Positions 1 through 9,805 of a stretch of DNA of 64,000 bases are shown here, in pieces. This DNA is from CAWHHZ01 sp963829355 (lineage in GTDB: Bacteria > Acidobacteriota > Thermoanaerobaculia > Gp7-AA8 > JAHWKK01). Under the pieces are notes generated by a model, which worked only from the letters and a program-made list of their open reading frames with translations, was not told the DNA's origin and did no database searches. Position 1 is the first letter of the stretch. Every line of letters starts with the position of its first letter. The stretch covers positions 248,001 to 312,000 of the forward strand of contig CAWHHZ010000013.1 in NCBI GenBank assembly GCA_963829355.1, in the 5' to 3' direction. The translations under genes and the position numbers were made by a program.

Positions 1-707
1 ACTGGGTCGAGGGAGGGACGGCGCTGCCGGTAGACGATTTCGGTTTCGCGAACTTCGTCGATGGACGGTACGAGAGCGGCTCGTTCGAGGTGTGGCCATT
101 CCGGCGCGGCGACGTGGCGCGGGCTATGTTCTATATGGCGACGCGTTACGACGGCGGTATCAACGAACGCAACGGCTGCGCCGAGCCGGACCTGCGGCTG
201 ACGGGTGAGCGAGCGGAGTTCGTCTGGAGCAGCTCGAATCTCGATGTCGCCTACATGGGTATCCTGTCGACCCTGATCGAGTGGCATCTGAACGATCCAG
301 TCGACGACCACGAGCGGAGACGGCACGAGATCGTCTTCAGTTACCAGGGGAATCGGAATCCATTCATCGATCGTCCGGAGTGGGTGTGCGAGTTGTGGAG
401 TTGTGGCACGGATGCCCTCCTCGTGGCGTCGGTCATGGACCCGGTCGCACGCGATGAGATTCTTCTGGAGTGGAGCGGTCTCTCGGGAGAGATCATCACG
501 GTCATCAGAGACGGGGAGATCATCGAGGAGACCGCCAACGACGGATCATTCGTGGACAGAGTCACGCCGAGCGGGAGCTATCGTTATCGTGTTTGCCAGA
601 CCGGAACCTACGTGTGCGGTGAGGCGTCGGTCTCGGTGCACCGGAGAAGGCGTTCGGCTCACTCGTTGAGGTGTGACGAATTCGTTTGCCCGGCGCGGTC
701 CGTTTGA
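1..707 (+). CDS. Endonuclease I family exported nuclease, 5' end outside window
   Basis: The reading frame is already open at base 3, so the N-terminus lies upstream. The visible part carries the endonuclease I (EndA/Vvn) core: GDVARAMFYMATRY, then a conserved W-H followed by NDPV, then QGNRNPFIDRPEWV. Members of the family are secreted or periplasmic non-specific DNA/RNA nucleases that need a divalent metal. The catalytic histidine region normally precedes this segment and is not visible. After the nuclease core about 100 residues form a beta-rich tail (LLEWSG...GSYRYRVCQTG) that resembles a fibronectin type III-like module. The last roughly 20 residues are basic and low in complexity. Confidence 0.8.
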   Translation, partial: WVEGGTALPVDDFGFANFVDGRYESGSFEVWPFRRGDVARAMFYMATRYDGGINERNGCAEPDLRLTGERAEFVWSSSNLDVAYMGILSTLIEWHLNDPVDDHERRRHEIVFSYQGNRNPFIDRPEWVCELWSCGTDALLVASVMDPVARDEILLEWSGLSGEIITVIRDGEIIEETANDGSFVDRVTPSGSYRYRVCQTGTYVCGEASVSVHRRRRSAHSLRCDEFVCPARSV

Positions 708-872
708 TTAGACTAATCCTCGCCTGCGCCCTCGCGGCGCCTGCAGGTCGAATCGCGACCCGCCCGCGCACCACCTGGCTCTCTCTAAAAGTCATCCGCA
801 GTCGGAGGAGCTCCCGCGGGAGCAGTTGCACGACCCACCGCCAGACCATCCGTAGTTCAAAGGAGCAAGCCG

Positions 873-1958
873 ATGGAAGTGTTCGAACAACTCGAGACGA
901 TGGGACACGAGCGTGTTCTCATCTGTTCCAATCCAGACGTTGGTCTCAAAGCAATCATTGCCGTTCATTCGACGACCCTGGGTCCGGGGCTCGGCGGCTG
1001 CCGGATGTGGCGATACGACAGCGATGAGGACGCGATCACCGATGCTCTCCGCCTGTCGCGCGGAATGACCTACAAGGCCGCTGCCGCCGGTCTGAATCTC
1101 GGTGGCGGAAAGGCCGTGATCATCGGCGACTCGAAGACCGACAAGAGTGAGGCGCTCTTCCGGGCGTTCGGACGTTACGTCGACTCGCTCGGTGGGCTCT
1201 ACATCACGGCCGAAGACGTCGGCACCGACATGGAGGACATGGAGCTCATCCTGTCCGAAACCCGCTGGGTGACCGGCGTTTCGCCCTCCCATGGCGGAAG
1301 CGGCGATCCCTCCCCGGTCACGGCGTACGGAACTCTTCAGGGCATCAAGTCCGCCGTCAACTGGAAGTTCGGTGACGCTTCCCTCAAGGGGCGCAGCGTG
1401 GCGATCCAGGGCCTCGGAAGCGTGGGTCTCTACCTCGCTGAATATCTTCGCGAGGAGGGAGCCAAGGTCTTCGGAACCGACATCGACGAAGAGGCGATCG
1501 AGGCGGCGCGCGAGAAGGGCGTGGAGATCGTCGGCAAAGACGAGATCTTCGATGTCGACTGCGACATCTTCGCCCCGTGCGCTCTCGGCGCAATCCTCAA
1601 TGACGAATCGATTCCGCGGCTGCGATGCAGCATTGTCGCCGGCGCGTCGAATAACCAGCTCGCCGAGGAGAAGAAGCACGCCGAGATGCTGACGGACCGT
1701 GAAATCCTCTACGCGCCGGACTTCGTGATCAATGCGGGCGGCCTGATCAACGTCTACAACGAGCTCATGGGTGGCTACAGCCAGGAGCGCGCCCTGAGGA
1801 TGACGCGGTCGATCTACCTCAACCTCTCTCGCGTCTTCGAGATCGCGAAGCACGACGGCATCACCACCGCCATCGCCGCCGACCGCCTCGCGGAAGAGCG
1901 GATCGAAACGATCAAGAAGCTCGGCACGAGAAACTGGGGAAGGATGCTCTCCGAGTAG
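873..1958 (+). CDS. ldh: Leucine (branched-chain amino acid) dehydrogenase
   Basis: A 361-residue Glu/Leu/Phe/Val dehydrogenase, the usual length for leucine dehydrogenase. It should catalyse reversible NAD-dependent oxidative deamination of branched-chain amino acids to 2-oxo acids in the cytoplasm. The N-terminal half has the substrate-binding glycine-rich stretch GPGLGGCRMW and the catalytic lysine region GMTYKAAAAGLNLGGGKAV. The C-terminal half has the Rossmann motif GLGSVGLYLAEYL and FVINAGGLINV. An AAGGAG ribosome-binding site lies about 7 bases before the ATG. Valine or phenylalanine as the preferred substrate cannot be excluded. It stands alone, followed by a short G-rich hairpin sequence. 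Confidence 0.92.
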   Translation: MEVFEQLETMGHERVLICSNPDVGLKAIIAVHSTTLGPGLGGCRMWRYDSDEDAITDALRLSRGMTYKAAAAGLNLGGGKAVIIGDSKTDKSEALFRAFGRYVDSLGGLYITAEDVGTDMEDMELILSETRWVTGVSPSHGGSGDPSPVTAYGTLQGIKSAVNWKFGDASLKGRSVAIQGLGSVGLYLAEYLREEGAKVFGTDIDEEAIEAAREKGVEIVGKDEIFDVDCDIFAPCALGAILNDESIPRLRCSIVAGASNNQLAEEKKHAEMLTDREILYAPDFVINAGGLINVYNELMGGYSQERALRMTRSIYLNLSRVFEIAKHDGITTAIAADRLAEERIETIKKLGTRNWGRMLSE

Positions 1959-1975
1959 TCCTCCCATACTCCGGT

Positions 1976-2032
1976 TCCACACCGCCCCCTCCCTCTCCCT
2001 CTGGGAGAGGGCCGGGGTGAGGGCCGAGAACG
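1976..2032. repeat. CTCTGGGAGAGG-type intergenic hairpin
   Basis: After the dehydrogenase stop there is a pyrimidine-rich stretch, CCCTCCCTCTCCCTCTGGG, followed by its purine-rich complement AGAGGGCCGGGGTGAGGG. It forms an imperfect hairpin and resembles widespread bacterial intergenic repeats. It could act as a weak terminator, but no U-tract follows. Confidence 0.45.
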
Positions 2033-2233
2033 TCGAATTGAGCGCGAATCCTGATTCTCGCTGGAGTGCTCCGAAGCACGATCCTATCTTCAGGCAGAAC
2101 ATTGCACACATTCGACCCTGGTCCCGATCTCTATCGTTCGTATTGGAGGGATAGGGGATTCCTGAGCCCCTCTTCCACACCGCGCCCTTGCGGCTCCCTC
2201 GAAATTGTTACAATGAGCTCCGGGTTCAACACA

Positions 2234-2560
2234 ATGGTGAAGAGACTGCTCACAGCAATGCTTCTCCTGACGGCCATGATGGCGCTGGTGCCTGCGGCCA
2301 CGGCGGAGCCGTTCTGCGAGACCGAGCCGTGTTGCGCGTCCGGTCCCATGGACTGCTGCACGATCGAGAGCGCTCCCGCGCCCTCTCCCGATCTCGTGCT
2401 CACGGAGTCGGTGCAGGCGCCCCAGCTTTCACTCGCCGTCGCGCCGGTCACTTCATCGGTCGAGCCGGCACCAGTACCTGAAGTGCCTCGCACGGAATGT
2501 CCTTCAATCGCCGGGTCCCCTCCAGAACGACTCGCGCTTCTCTCGACCTATCTGATTTGA
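2234..2560 (+). CDS. Small Cys-rich exported protein preceding metal efflux operon
   Basis: A 108-residue protein starting MVKRLLTAMLLLTAMM with a clear signal peptide ending near ATAEP. The mature N-terminus has clustered cysteines, C-x4-CC-x6-CC (FCETEPCCASGPMDCC), followed by a Pro/Ala/Val-rich unstructured tail. It lies about 90 bases upstream of the outer-membrane efflux gene on the same strand and is probably co-transcribed. The cysteines and position suggest a periplasmic metal-binding role, but that is inference; the family is not recognised. An upstream in-frame ATG at 2213 would add 7 residues. Confidence 0.6.
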   Translation: MVKRLLTAMLLLTAMMALVPAATAEPFCETEPCCASGPMDCCTIESAPAPSPDLVLTESVQAPQLSLAVAPVTSSVEPAPVPEVPRTECPSIAGSPPERLALLSTYLI

Positions 2561-2650
2561 TCTTCACCTGACGGGTTTCCCCAGGGATGCGTCCGCATCT
2601 CTTCCCGTTGCCTGCCCGACCGATGATTCAACCGGGCCCGAGGTGTAGAT

Positions 2651-3910
2651 ATGAGAGTTCATTACCTGTTCGCGGCGTTGATCGTCGCGATGAGTCCCAT
2701 GCTCGAAGCGAGTCAGGGACCGCCAGAAGATTCACCTGAGATCCTGCAGCGAGACAAGCTGATCGAGCAGGTTCTCCTGATCAATCCGAGTGTCGTCGAG
2801 GCAGGCGCCGCAATCCGTGCTGCCCGCGCCCGAGTCGAAGTTGCGGGTTCTCTCGATGACCCCCGAGTGACCACGTCGGTCGCGCCGCTGACGCTGGACG
2901 ATCCGAGTATCGGCGCATCGATCAGCGTCAGCCAGGAAGTGCCGTGGCCTGGCCGGCTCGATGCGAGAGAGGATCAGGCTCGCTCGGCGGTTGCGATGCA
3001 GAGCGCGGAGCTCGAGCGGGTGCGGCTGAAGCTCGCGCTGAATGCTTCTGTTCTGTACGACCGCTGGTACGTCATTCATCGCGCACTCGAGCTGAACGAA
3101 CATCACCACCGGCTCGTCGAGCAGATGAAATCATCGGCCGAATCACAATACGTCGTGGGGAATGCCGCGCAGCAGGATCCGCTGCAGGCAGAGGTTCGCA
3201 TCACGCGACTTCTCAGGGAGCGGACCGAGCTGCAGGCTGATCTACGCGTAACCAGAGCCGCAATCAATGCTCTGCTGCACAGAGCACCAGCCACGCCGCT
3301 CGCCCCCCCCGTGGCCTTGCTGGAGCCACCGGTTCCTTTCGCGGCGGATAGCGAGGTGATCGGAGATCAGCCTGAGCTGCTACGCAAGCAAGCACTGATC
3401 AGCGAAGCCGAGGCGGGTCTGAGACTGGCGGAGCTGGAGAAACGGCCCGATCTGATGGCGATGACCGAATTGAGCTCGATGTTCATGGGTGATCATCGCT
3501 TCATGGTTGGGGTGGGATTCCGTTTGCCGGTGCGGCGATCGCGGATCGATGCATCCATTCGTGCCGCCCGGGCCGAGCTCGAGGCAAGGCAGGCGGCAAT
3601 GGAAGGGGCGAAGGACGAGGTGGCCTTCGAGATCCAGGAGGCGGGGTACGAGCTCGAATCCCATCTCGAGACCCTGACGCTCTATCAAAACCTGCTGATC
3701 CCCGCTTCTCAGGACCAGACCGAGGCCGCTCAGGCCGGCTTCAGCACTGGCAGAAATTCGTTTCTTGCCGTACTCGACGCTGAGAACAACCTCCAGGAAG
3801 TTCTCCTCGGATATCACAAGACACTCAGCGCCGCATGGAGTGCCGCCGCGCGTCTGAGTGCCGCCTCTGGAGATATGCCCTTCACGAACTCGGAGCTCGA
3901 CAATGAATGA
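2651..3910 (+). CDS. TolC-family outer membrane efflux protein, CusC/CzcC type
   Basis: A 419-residue outer membrane factor with a signal peptide (MRVHYLFAALIVAMSPMLEAS) and two TolC-type helical repeats. Diagnostic stretches are SVSQEVPWPGRLDAR and, near the C-terminus, AAQAGFSTGRNSFLAVLDAENNLQ, which are typical of heavy-metal efflux OMFs. It would form the outer-membrane channel of the tripartite pump encoded downstream. Its stop overlaps the next start by 8 bases, indicating translational coupling. The metal (copper/silver versus cobalt/zinc) is inferred from the adaptor, not from this protein. Confidence 0.88.
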   Translation: MRVHYLFAALIVAMSPMLEASQGPPEDSPEILQRDKLIEQVLLINPSVVEAGAAIRAARARVEVAGSLDDPRVTTSVAPLTLDDPSIGASISVSQEVPWPGRLDAREDQARSAVAMQSAELERVRLKLALNASVLYDRWYVIHRALELNEHHHRLVEQMKSSAESQYVVGNAAQQDPLQAEVRITRLLRERTELQADLRVTRAAINALLHRAPATPLAPPVALLEPPVPFAADSEVIGDQPELLRKQALISEAEAGLRLAELEKRPDLMAMTELSSMFMGDHRFMVGVGFRLPVRRSRIDASIRAARAELEARQAAMEGAKDEVAFEIQEAGYELESHLETLTLYQNLLIPASQDQTEAAQAGFSTGRNSFLAVLDAENNLQEVLLGYHKTLSAAWSAAARLSAASGDMPFTNSELDNE

Positions 3911-5711
3911 ATTGAATGATCACACCGAGACCACCTCGATTGACGACAACAGAAAGAAGAAGCTGCTGATATGGAGTGTCGTTGCGATTGCAGCCATTGC
4001 GGCGATCCTCGTCTTTCGGGAGCCGCTGCTCGACTGGTTCCTTCCGGGCAGAGCCGCGGAACAGACCAGTGCCGCGACAGAAACGGCGAGGCTTTCGGCG
4101 GAGACCGTCGATGAGTTGAAGTCGGCTCTCGGAGCGTACGAACAGATACGGCTGCTCCTCGCCGCCGACACCATGGACGGTCTCGGTGCTCATGCGGATC
4201 ATCTTGCGGCGAGCCTTCGCGCCGCGAGGGAGTACGGTCCGGCGACCTTGACAGCCATTTCGCAGCAGCTCCAGGAGGCTACGGTGGCGGCGGACAAGTT
4301 GCGGGACGTCACATCAATCGAAGAAGCGCGCACGCATTTCGGAGAACTGAGTGCCCACCTCATCGCGGTCGTCGCGCCGCATGAACAGCTGCGATCGGGC
4401 TGGTTCCTCTTTTCCTGCCCGATGGTCGAGGGCCCCAACAATCGCTGGTTGCAGCCGTCCGATCGTCTCGAGAATCCGTACATGGGCGAAGCGATGCTGA
4501 CGTGCGGAAACGACGAGAGCTGGCCAGCCGAGCCTCCCTCGGTGACCATGGATGGCACGACGCAACTGCACGATGGCGAAGAGATCGCGCACTGGACGTG
4601 CGCGATGCATCCCTCCGTCAAACAGGCAGGGCCCGGAAAGTGTCCGATCTGCGGGATGGACCTGCTGCCAGTCAGCAAGCGTGACATCGAGACGGGTGTC
4701 CTCATGGTGGATGATGCGGCGAGGCGGAGGATTGGCGTGAGGACGGCGCTCGTCGAAGAGAAGCCGGTCGAGCTGACCATCCGCGCCGTGGGTCGGACGA
4801 CATTCGACGAGTCCCGACTCAGAGATGTCACCCTCAAGCTGAAGGGGTGGGTCGAGAATCTGTACGTAAACGAGACCGGGCAGCCTGTCCGACGGGGGCA
4901 GACCATGCTCACGATCTACAGCCCGGAGCTCTACTCGGCCCAGCAGGAGTATCTGCTGGCATTGCGCAGTCAGCAGTCCGCAGCCGGTTCGGGTGCGCCG
5001 GAGCGTGCTGATTATCTCGTTCGGGCGGCCAGGGAGCGGCTCCATCTCTGGGACATCTCCGACACGCAGATCAGACAGATCGAGGAGCGAGGCCAGCCAC
5101 TCGAGCGCATGCCGATCCTCTCGCCCGTCAGCGGGTACGTGATCGAGAAAGATGTCGTCGAGGGAATGTCCCTCGAGGCCGGACAGCGACTCTACAGGGT
5201 TGCCGGACTCGACGCGATCTGGGTCGAAGCAGACGTGTATGAACAGGATCTTCCTCATGTCAAAGTCGGCCAGCGCGCGACGATCACTCTTCCTTACGTG
5301 GAAGACGCGAGCGTGATTGCGGGAAAGATCTCGTACGTGTATCCATACCTCGACCCGAAGACCCGAACAGGCAAGATTCGAATTCAGGTCCCGAATGCCG
5401 ATCTCGCGTTGAGGCCGGAGATGTATGCGAACGTCGAGATCCGGGTCGACCGTGGAATCCGGCTCATCGTTCCGGAATCGGCGGTGATCCGCACCGGTCC
5501 CCGCTCACTCGTATTCCTCGATCTCGACGAAGGCAGGCTCAAGCCGCAGGAAGTGCAGCTGGGAGCGCGCAGCGAGAATGGCTATGAGGTCGTGTCGGGG
5601 CTGAGCGCAGGTGACCGGGTGGTGACCTCAGCAAACTTCCTGATCTCCTCCGAGAGTCGTCTGAGATCGGCAGAAGAGATCTGGAGCGGAGGCGATCATG
5701 AAACCGACTGA
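3903..5711 (+). CDS. cusB: RND efflux periplasmic adaptor, CusB-like, with DUF3347 and heavy-metal-binding domain
   Basis: Starting at ATG 3903 (overlapping the OMF gene) the protein has 602 residues. There is one membrane anchor (about residues 16-35). A DUF3347-type helical domain (about 55-205) ends with a W-L-Q...NPYMGEAMLTCG motif. A small metal-binding module at about 228-258 (WTCAMHP...GPGKCPICGMDLLP) follows, and then the adaptor body (barrel-sandwich, beta-barrel and membrane-proximal domains, about 285-590; YSPELYSAQQEYLLALR is diagnostic). Such adaptors pass Cu(I)/Ag(I) to the RND pump. The stop overlaps the pump start by 14 bases. Confidence 0.9.
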   Translation: MNELNDHTETTSIDDNRKKKLLIWSVVAIAAIAAILVFREPLLDWFLPGRAAEQTSAATETARLSAETVDELKSALGAYEQIRLLLAADTMDGLGAHADHLAASLRAAREYGPATLTAISQQLQEATVAADKLRDVTSIEEARTHFGELSAHLIAVVAPHEQLRSGWFLFSCPMVEGPNNRWLQPSDRLENPYMGEAMLTCGNDESWPAEPPSVTMDGTTQLHDGEEIAHWTCAMHPSVKQAGPGKCPICGMDLLPVSKRDIETGVLMVDDAARRRIGVRTALVEEKPVELTIRAVGRTTFDESRLRDVTLKLKGWVENLYVNETGQPVRRGQTMLTIYSPELYSAQQEYLLALRSQQSAAGSGAPERADYLVRAARERLHLWDISDTQIRQIEERGQPLERMPILSPVSGYVIEKDVVEGMSLEAGQRLYRVAGLDAIWVEADVYEQDLPHVKVGQRATITLPYVEDASVIAGKISYVYPYLDPKTRTGKIRIQVPNADLALRPEMYANVEIRVDRGIRLIVPESAVIRTGPRSLVFLDLDEGRLKPQEVQLGARSENGYEVVSGLSAGDRVVTSANFLISSESRLRSAEEIWSGGDHETD

Positions 5712-8700
5712 GCCTGGACAGACCTCCGGAGGGCTGGTGGGCAGTTCGATCGAATGGAGCGCGCGCAATCCGATCCTGACGATCCTCCTTGTCGCGGGTC
5801 TGGCGGTATGGGGATGGTTCTCCCTGCGGGATGCGCCGCTCGATGCGATTCCCGATCTCTCGGATGCACAGGTGATCGTCTTCACCGAGTGGCCTGGCAG
5901 AAGTCCTGATCTGGTCGAGGACCAGATCACCTATCCCATCTCCTCAGCCCTTTTGTCGACCCCGAAGGTTCAGTATGTCCGGGGCCAGTCGATGTTCGGG
6001 ATGTCGTTCGTGTACGTCATCTTCGAGGACGGTACGGACCTCTACTGGGCGAGAAGCAGGGTTCTGGAGTACCTGAACACGGTGCGGGATACGTTGCCCG
6101 AAGATGTGAGCCCGACGCTCGGTCCCGACGCGACCGGTGTGGGGTGGGTATTTCAATACGCACTCGTCGACCGGACGGGGCAGCACAGCCTTCAGGAGCT
6201 GCGTTCGATCCAGGACTGGAACGTCCGTTACGCACTCCAGAGCGTGGAAGGTGTCGCCGAGGTCGCTTCGATCGGTGGGTTCGTCAAGCAGTACCAGGTC
6301 AACGTCGATCCGAACAAGCTCGTCTCGTACGGAATCTCGATCAACCAGGTCATCGATGCCGTGCGGTCTTCGAACGAGGACGTCGGCGGGAGAGTCATCG
6401 AGATCTCGGGTCATGAGCACATGATCCGGGGACGTGGATACATCACGGATCCTTCCGATCTGGAAACCATTCCGCTGAGGGCCAGTGGTGGCGTTCCGAT
6501 TATGGTTCGCGATGTGGCGGACGTCACGCTCGGGCCGGACCTGAGGCGCGGGACAGCGGAGCTGAACGGTGAGGGCGAGGCCGTGGGCGGCATCGTCATC
6601 ATGCGCTACGGCGAGAACGCGCTGCGCGTGATCGATCGCGTGAAGGAGCGGCTGAACGAGATCGATGCATCGCTTCCTGATGGGGTCGAGGTCGTCGTCA
6701 CGTACGACCGCAGCGGTCTGATCAAAGATTCGATCGATACCCTGACCCATACCCTGATCGAAGAGATGATCATCGTGAGCATCGTGATCTTTCTCTTCCT
6801 GCTGCACGCCCGGAGCGGCCTGGTGGCGGTCCTGACACTTCCCGTAGGTATTCTGCTCGCGTTCATCCCGATGTATTACCAGGGACTCACGGCGAACATC
6901 ATGTCTCTCGGAGGGATCGCGGTGGCGATCGGTGCCATGGTCGATGCTTCGATCATCATCATCGAGAACATTCACAAGAAGCTGGAATCTGCAGAGCCGG
7001 GGAGCAACGAGGAGCGACTCAATACGATCATCCTCGCGATGAAGGAGGTCGGTCCGTCGATCTTCTTCTCGCTCCTGGTGATCACGGTGTCGTTCCTGCC
7101 GGTCTTTACGCTGGCTGGCGCAGAAGGCAGGCTCTTCAAGCCGCTGGCGTTTACAAAGACCTATTCAATGGGGTTTGCGGCGATCCTGGCAGTGACGCTC
7201 ACGCCTGCTCTGGCGGCCCTCCTGATTCGTGGCCGCATCCGGAAAGAGAATGAGAACTTTCTGAATCGCTGGCTCATCGCCGCCTACACTCCTGTCGTCA
7301 ACTATGTCATCAGACATCGATGGGGCGTGATCGCGGTGACCGGGGTGCTGATGCTCCTGACAATTCCGGCTTTTCTCCGGCTCGGGAACGAGTTCATGCC
7401 TCCTCTGAATGAAGGCGCGATTCTTTACATGCCGACAGCGCCACCGGGGATGTCGATCACTGAAGCGTCGAAGATCCTGCAACGTATGGACGCGGAGCTG
7501 ATGACGTTCCCGGAGGTCGAGAGCGTATTCGGAAAGATGGGCCGCGCGCGAACCGCGACTGACCCCGCTCCGATCGGAATGGCCGAGACGACGATCATTC
7601 TCAAGCCGCGTGATCAATGGCGTGACGGGATGACCTACGAGAAGCTGATCGAGGAGATGGACGAGCGTCTCCAGTATCCGGGGATGCCGAACGTCTGGTG
7701 GATGCCGATTCAGACCCGGACAGAGATGCTGGCGACGGGTGTCAGAAGTCCTCTCGGTATCCAGGTTTTCGGTGATGACATCGACGAGATAGAGAGAACG
7801 TCGATCGAGATCGAGAAGGCCGTCTCCCAGATCCCGGGAACGAGGAGCGCATTTGCGGAACGGTCCACGGGAGGGTTCTACATCGACATCGTCGTATTGC
7901 GTGAGCAGGCCGCCCGTTACGGCCTCAGCGTGCGCGAGGTCAACGTAGCGATCTCCTCGGCGATCGGCGGAGCGAATGTTTCGGAAACCGTCGAGGGTCG
8001 GGAGCGATATCCGATCAACGTGAGGTACCTCCGTGAGTACCGCGAGGACCCGGAGCAACTCTCCCGCGTGTTCATCGCGACGCCGAGTGGTGCGCAGATT
8101 CCGCTTTCGCAGGTCGCGGAGATCAAGTCGGTGACCGGTCCGCCGATGATTCGAAGCGAAGACGGCAAGCTCGTCGGCTTCGTCTTCGTCGATACTGACA
8201 GGCCGATCGCGGACTACGTGACCGAAGCGAAAATCGCTGTCGCGGAGAACGTCGATCTTCCCGCGGGAACACGCATCGCGTGGGTGGGACAGTTCAAGTA
8301 TTTCGAGCGAGCGAAGGCAAAGTTGAAAATCGTCGTTCCGGTCACGCTTACTCATCGTGCTGCTGCTTCTGTACTTCAATACGAAATCGATGATCGAGAC
8401 GTCGATCGTTCTGCTGGCCGTTCCGTTCTCGCTCATCGGTGCGGTATGGCTGCTCTATCTGCTCGGATACAACATGAGCGTTGCGGTGTGGGTCGGTCTC
8501 ATCGCACTGGCGGGGCTCGATGCCGAGATGGGGGTGATCATGCTGCTCTACCTGACGCTGGCCCACAAGCGTAGGAAGGACGAGGGCCGGCTTCGATCGT
8601 TCTCGGATCTTCGCGAAGCGATCGTCGAGGGGGCTGCCCAGCGGGTGAGGCCGAAGTTGATGACCGTGATGACGACGACCATCGCGCTCGTACCGATTCT

Positions 8701-8998
8701 CTGGAGCACCGGAACGGGGGCCGACGTGATGAAGAGGATTGCCGCACCGATGGTCGGAGGGCTGTTTACGTCATTCCTTCTGGAGCTGACTGTCTATCCA
8801 GCGATCTTCGCCATCTGGAAGTCATGGGAGCTGAAACGGGGACGAACATCAAAGCAGTGCGGTAGTCCGCGAAGAATCACACAGTCCGGCCTGAGTGCGG
8901 TTCGGGCAATCACAAACAAAAGGAGACTTCCGAACGAGCGTAGCGAGGAGGAATCCGGGTGGTGGGGAAACCGAGATTCCTCGCTGCGCTCGGAATGA
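5698..8998 (+). pseudogene. cusA: CusA-type heavy-metal RND transporter, interrupted by a +1 frameshift
   Basis: Two frames together encode one full-length pump. Frame one runs from 5698 to about 8350 and ends in VPVTL; the other resumes at about 8350 with LLIVLLLLYFNTKSM and covers the last four to five membrane helices. The shift is one extra base in GTCACGCTTACTCATC. Conserved pieces include FTEWPGRSPDLVEDQITYP, GAMVDASIIIIENIHKK (intramembrane Asp), TATDPAPIGMAETTI, RTEMLATGV, GLDAEMGVIMLLYL and RVRPKLMTVMTT. The first frame alone reads on to 8574 with unrelated residues. The last ~45 residues are encoded by an intergenic-type repeat that also provides the stop. Either a sequence error or an inactivated pump. 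Confidence 0.88.
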
Positions 8999-8999
8999 C
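8930..8999. repeat. GGAATGAC-type palindromic repeat at 3' end of cusA
   Basis: The sequence CGAACGAGCGTAGCGAGG and, about 30 bases on, CCTCGCTGCGCTCGGAATGAC form an imperfect palindrome. The same type recurs at 62113-62150 (CCTCGCTTCGCTCG then GGAATGAC) and partly at 52329-52362. Here it lies inside the last codons of cusA, whose TGA stop is part of GGAATGAC. Confidence 0.6.
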
Positions 9000-9121
9000 A
9001 GCTCGGCAGCCTTCCGTTGTCGGTCGTCCGGAGGCCGACGGCCCCCCGGGGCGGGTCGCCGGAGGAGCCGGTACACCAGCGTGCCTCGAGACGATAGAAT
9101 ACGATCCGCTTAGGAGGAAAC

Positions 9122-9745
9122 ATGAAAAAAGTACTGATACTGACATTCTCGATCCTGCTGATCGCCGCATGCGGTCAGGAAGAACCAGTTCAACAGACGC
9201 AACAGCCGATGGGCCAGCAGCCGATGGGTCAGCAGCCAATGGGACAGATGCCTCCCGGGCATCCCGGCATGGGAACCTCGCCGGCGTCCACTTCGCTCGA
9301 GTACGAGCTTCCTGAAGGATGGGTCCAGACCCAGCCTTCGAGCCCGATGCGTCTCGACCAGGCGACCATTCCTGGTCCCGGCGGAGAGGGTGAGCTTGCG
9401 GTCTTCTTCTTCGGGCCCGGTGGTGGCGGCGGTACCGAGGCGAATCTCCAGAGGTGGGTCAACCAGATGTCGACCACTCAGGAACCGACCCGTGAGTCCT
9501 TCGAGTCCAACGGTCTGCAGATCACGTGGATCGACGCGAACGGTACGGTCAACCCGAGCACCACGGGAATGGGCCCGACCGAGCCGCAGCCGAACTCGCG
9601 GATGTTCGCCGCGGTCGTCGAAGGCGAGGGTGGACCGTGGTTCTTCAAGGCCACCGGTCCGGCCGAGACGATGAGCCAGGCGCGTGACCAATTCGTTTCG
9701 CTGCTGCAGAATCTTTCGGTTTCTGACGCGTCGCCCTCGGCCTGA
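9122..9745 (+). CDS. Exported lipoprotein of unknown function
   Basis: A 207-residue protein with a lipoprotein signal peptide (MKKVLILTFSILLIAAC, cysteine at about 17). Next comes a low-complexity linker of repeated QQPMG units, then a globular domain beginning LEYELPEGW. The ATG is preceded by AGGAGG with good spacing. The domain looks like the exported 'PEGW' proteins of unknown role that occur in many diderms, but I do not recognise a named family. It is separated from the upstream efflux operon by a repeat and is probably a single-gene unit. Confidence 0.75.
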   Translation: MKKVLILTFSILLIAACGQEEPVQQTQQPMGQQPMGQQPMGQMPPGHPGMGTSPASTSLEYELPEGWVQTQPSSPMRLDQATIPGPGGEGELAVFFFGPGGGGGTEANLQRWVNQMSTTQEPTRESFESNGLQITWIDANGTVNPSTTGMGPTEPQPNSRMFAAVVEGEGGPWFFKATGPAETMSQARDQFVSLLQNLSVSDASPSA

Positions 9746-9805
9746 CGACAACCTTCAGGCGAGCAGATCGTAGTAGTACCGGAAACCAGGAGCGGTTTGT
9801 AAACA

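Noticed and set aside
792..2180. Long open frame on the minus strand opposite the leucine dehydrogenase
   Set aside because: Its residues are the usual Arg/Asp-rich antisense pattern of GC-rich genes, with no domain; the dehydrogenase on the other strand is clearly real.
8340..8360. Programmed +1 frameshift in cusA
   Set aside because: Several unrelated genes in the window have similar one-base shifts, so an error or mutation is more economical than recoding.
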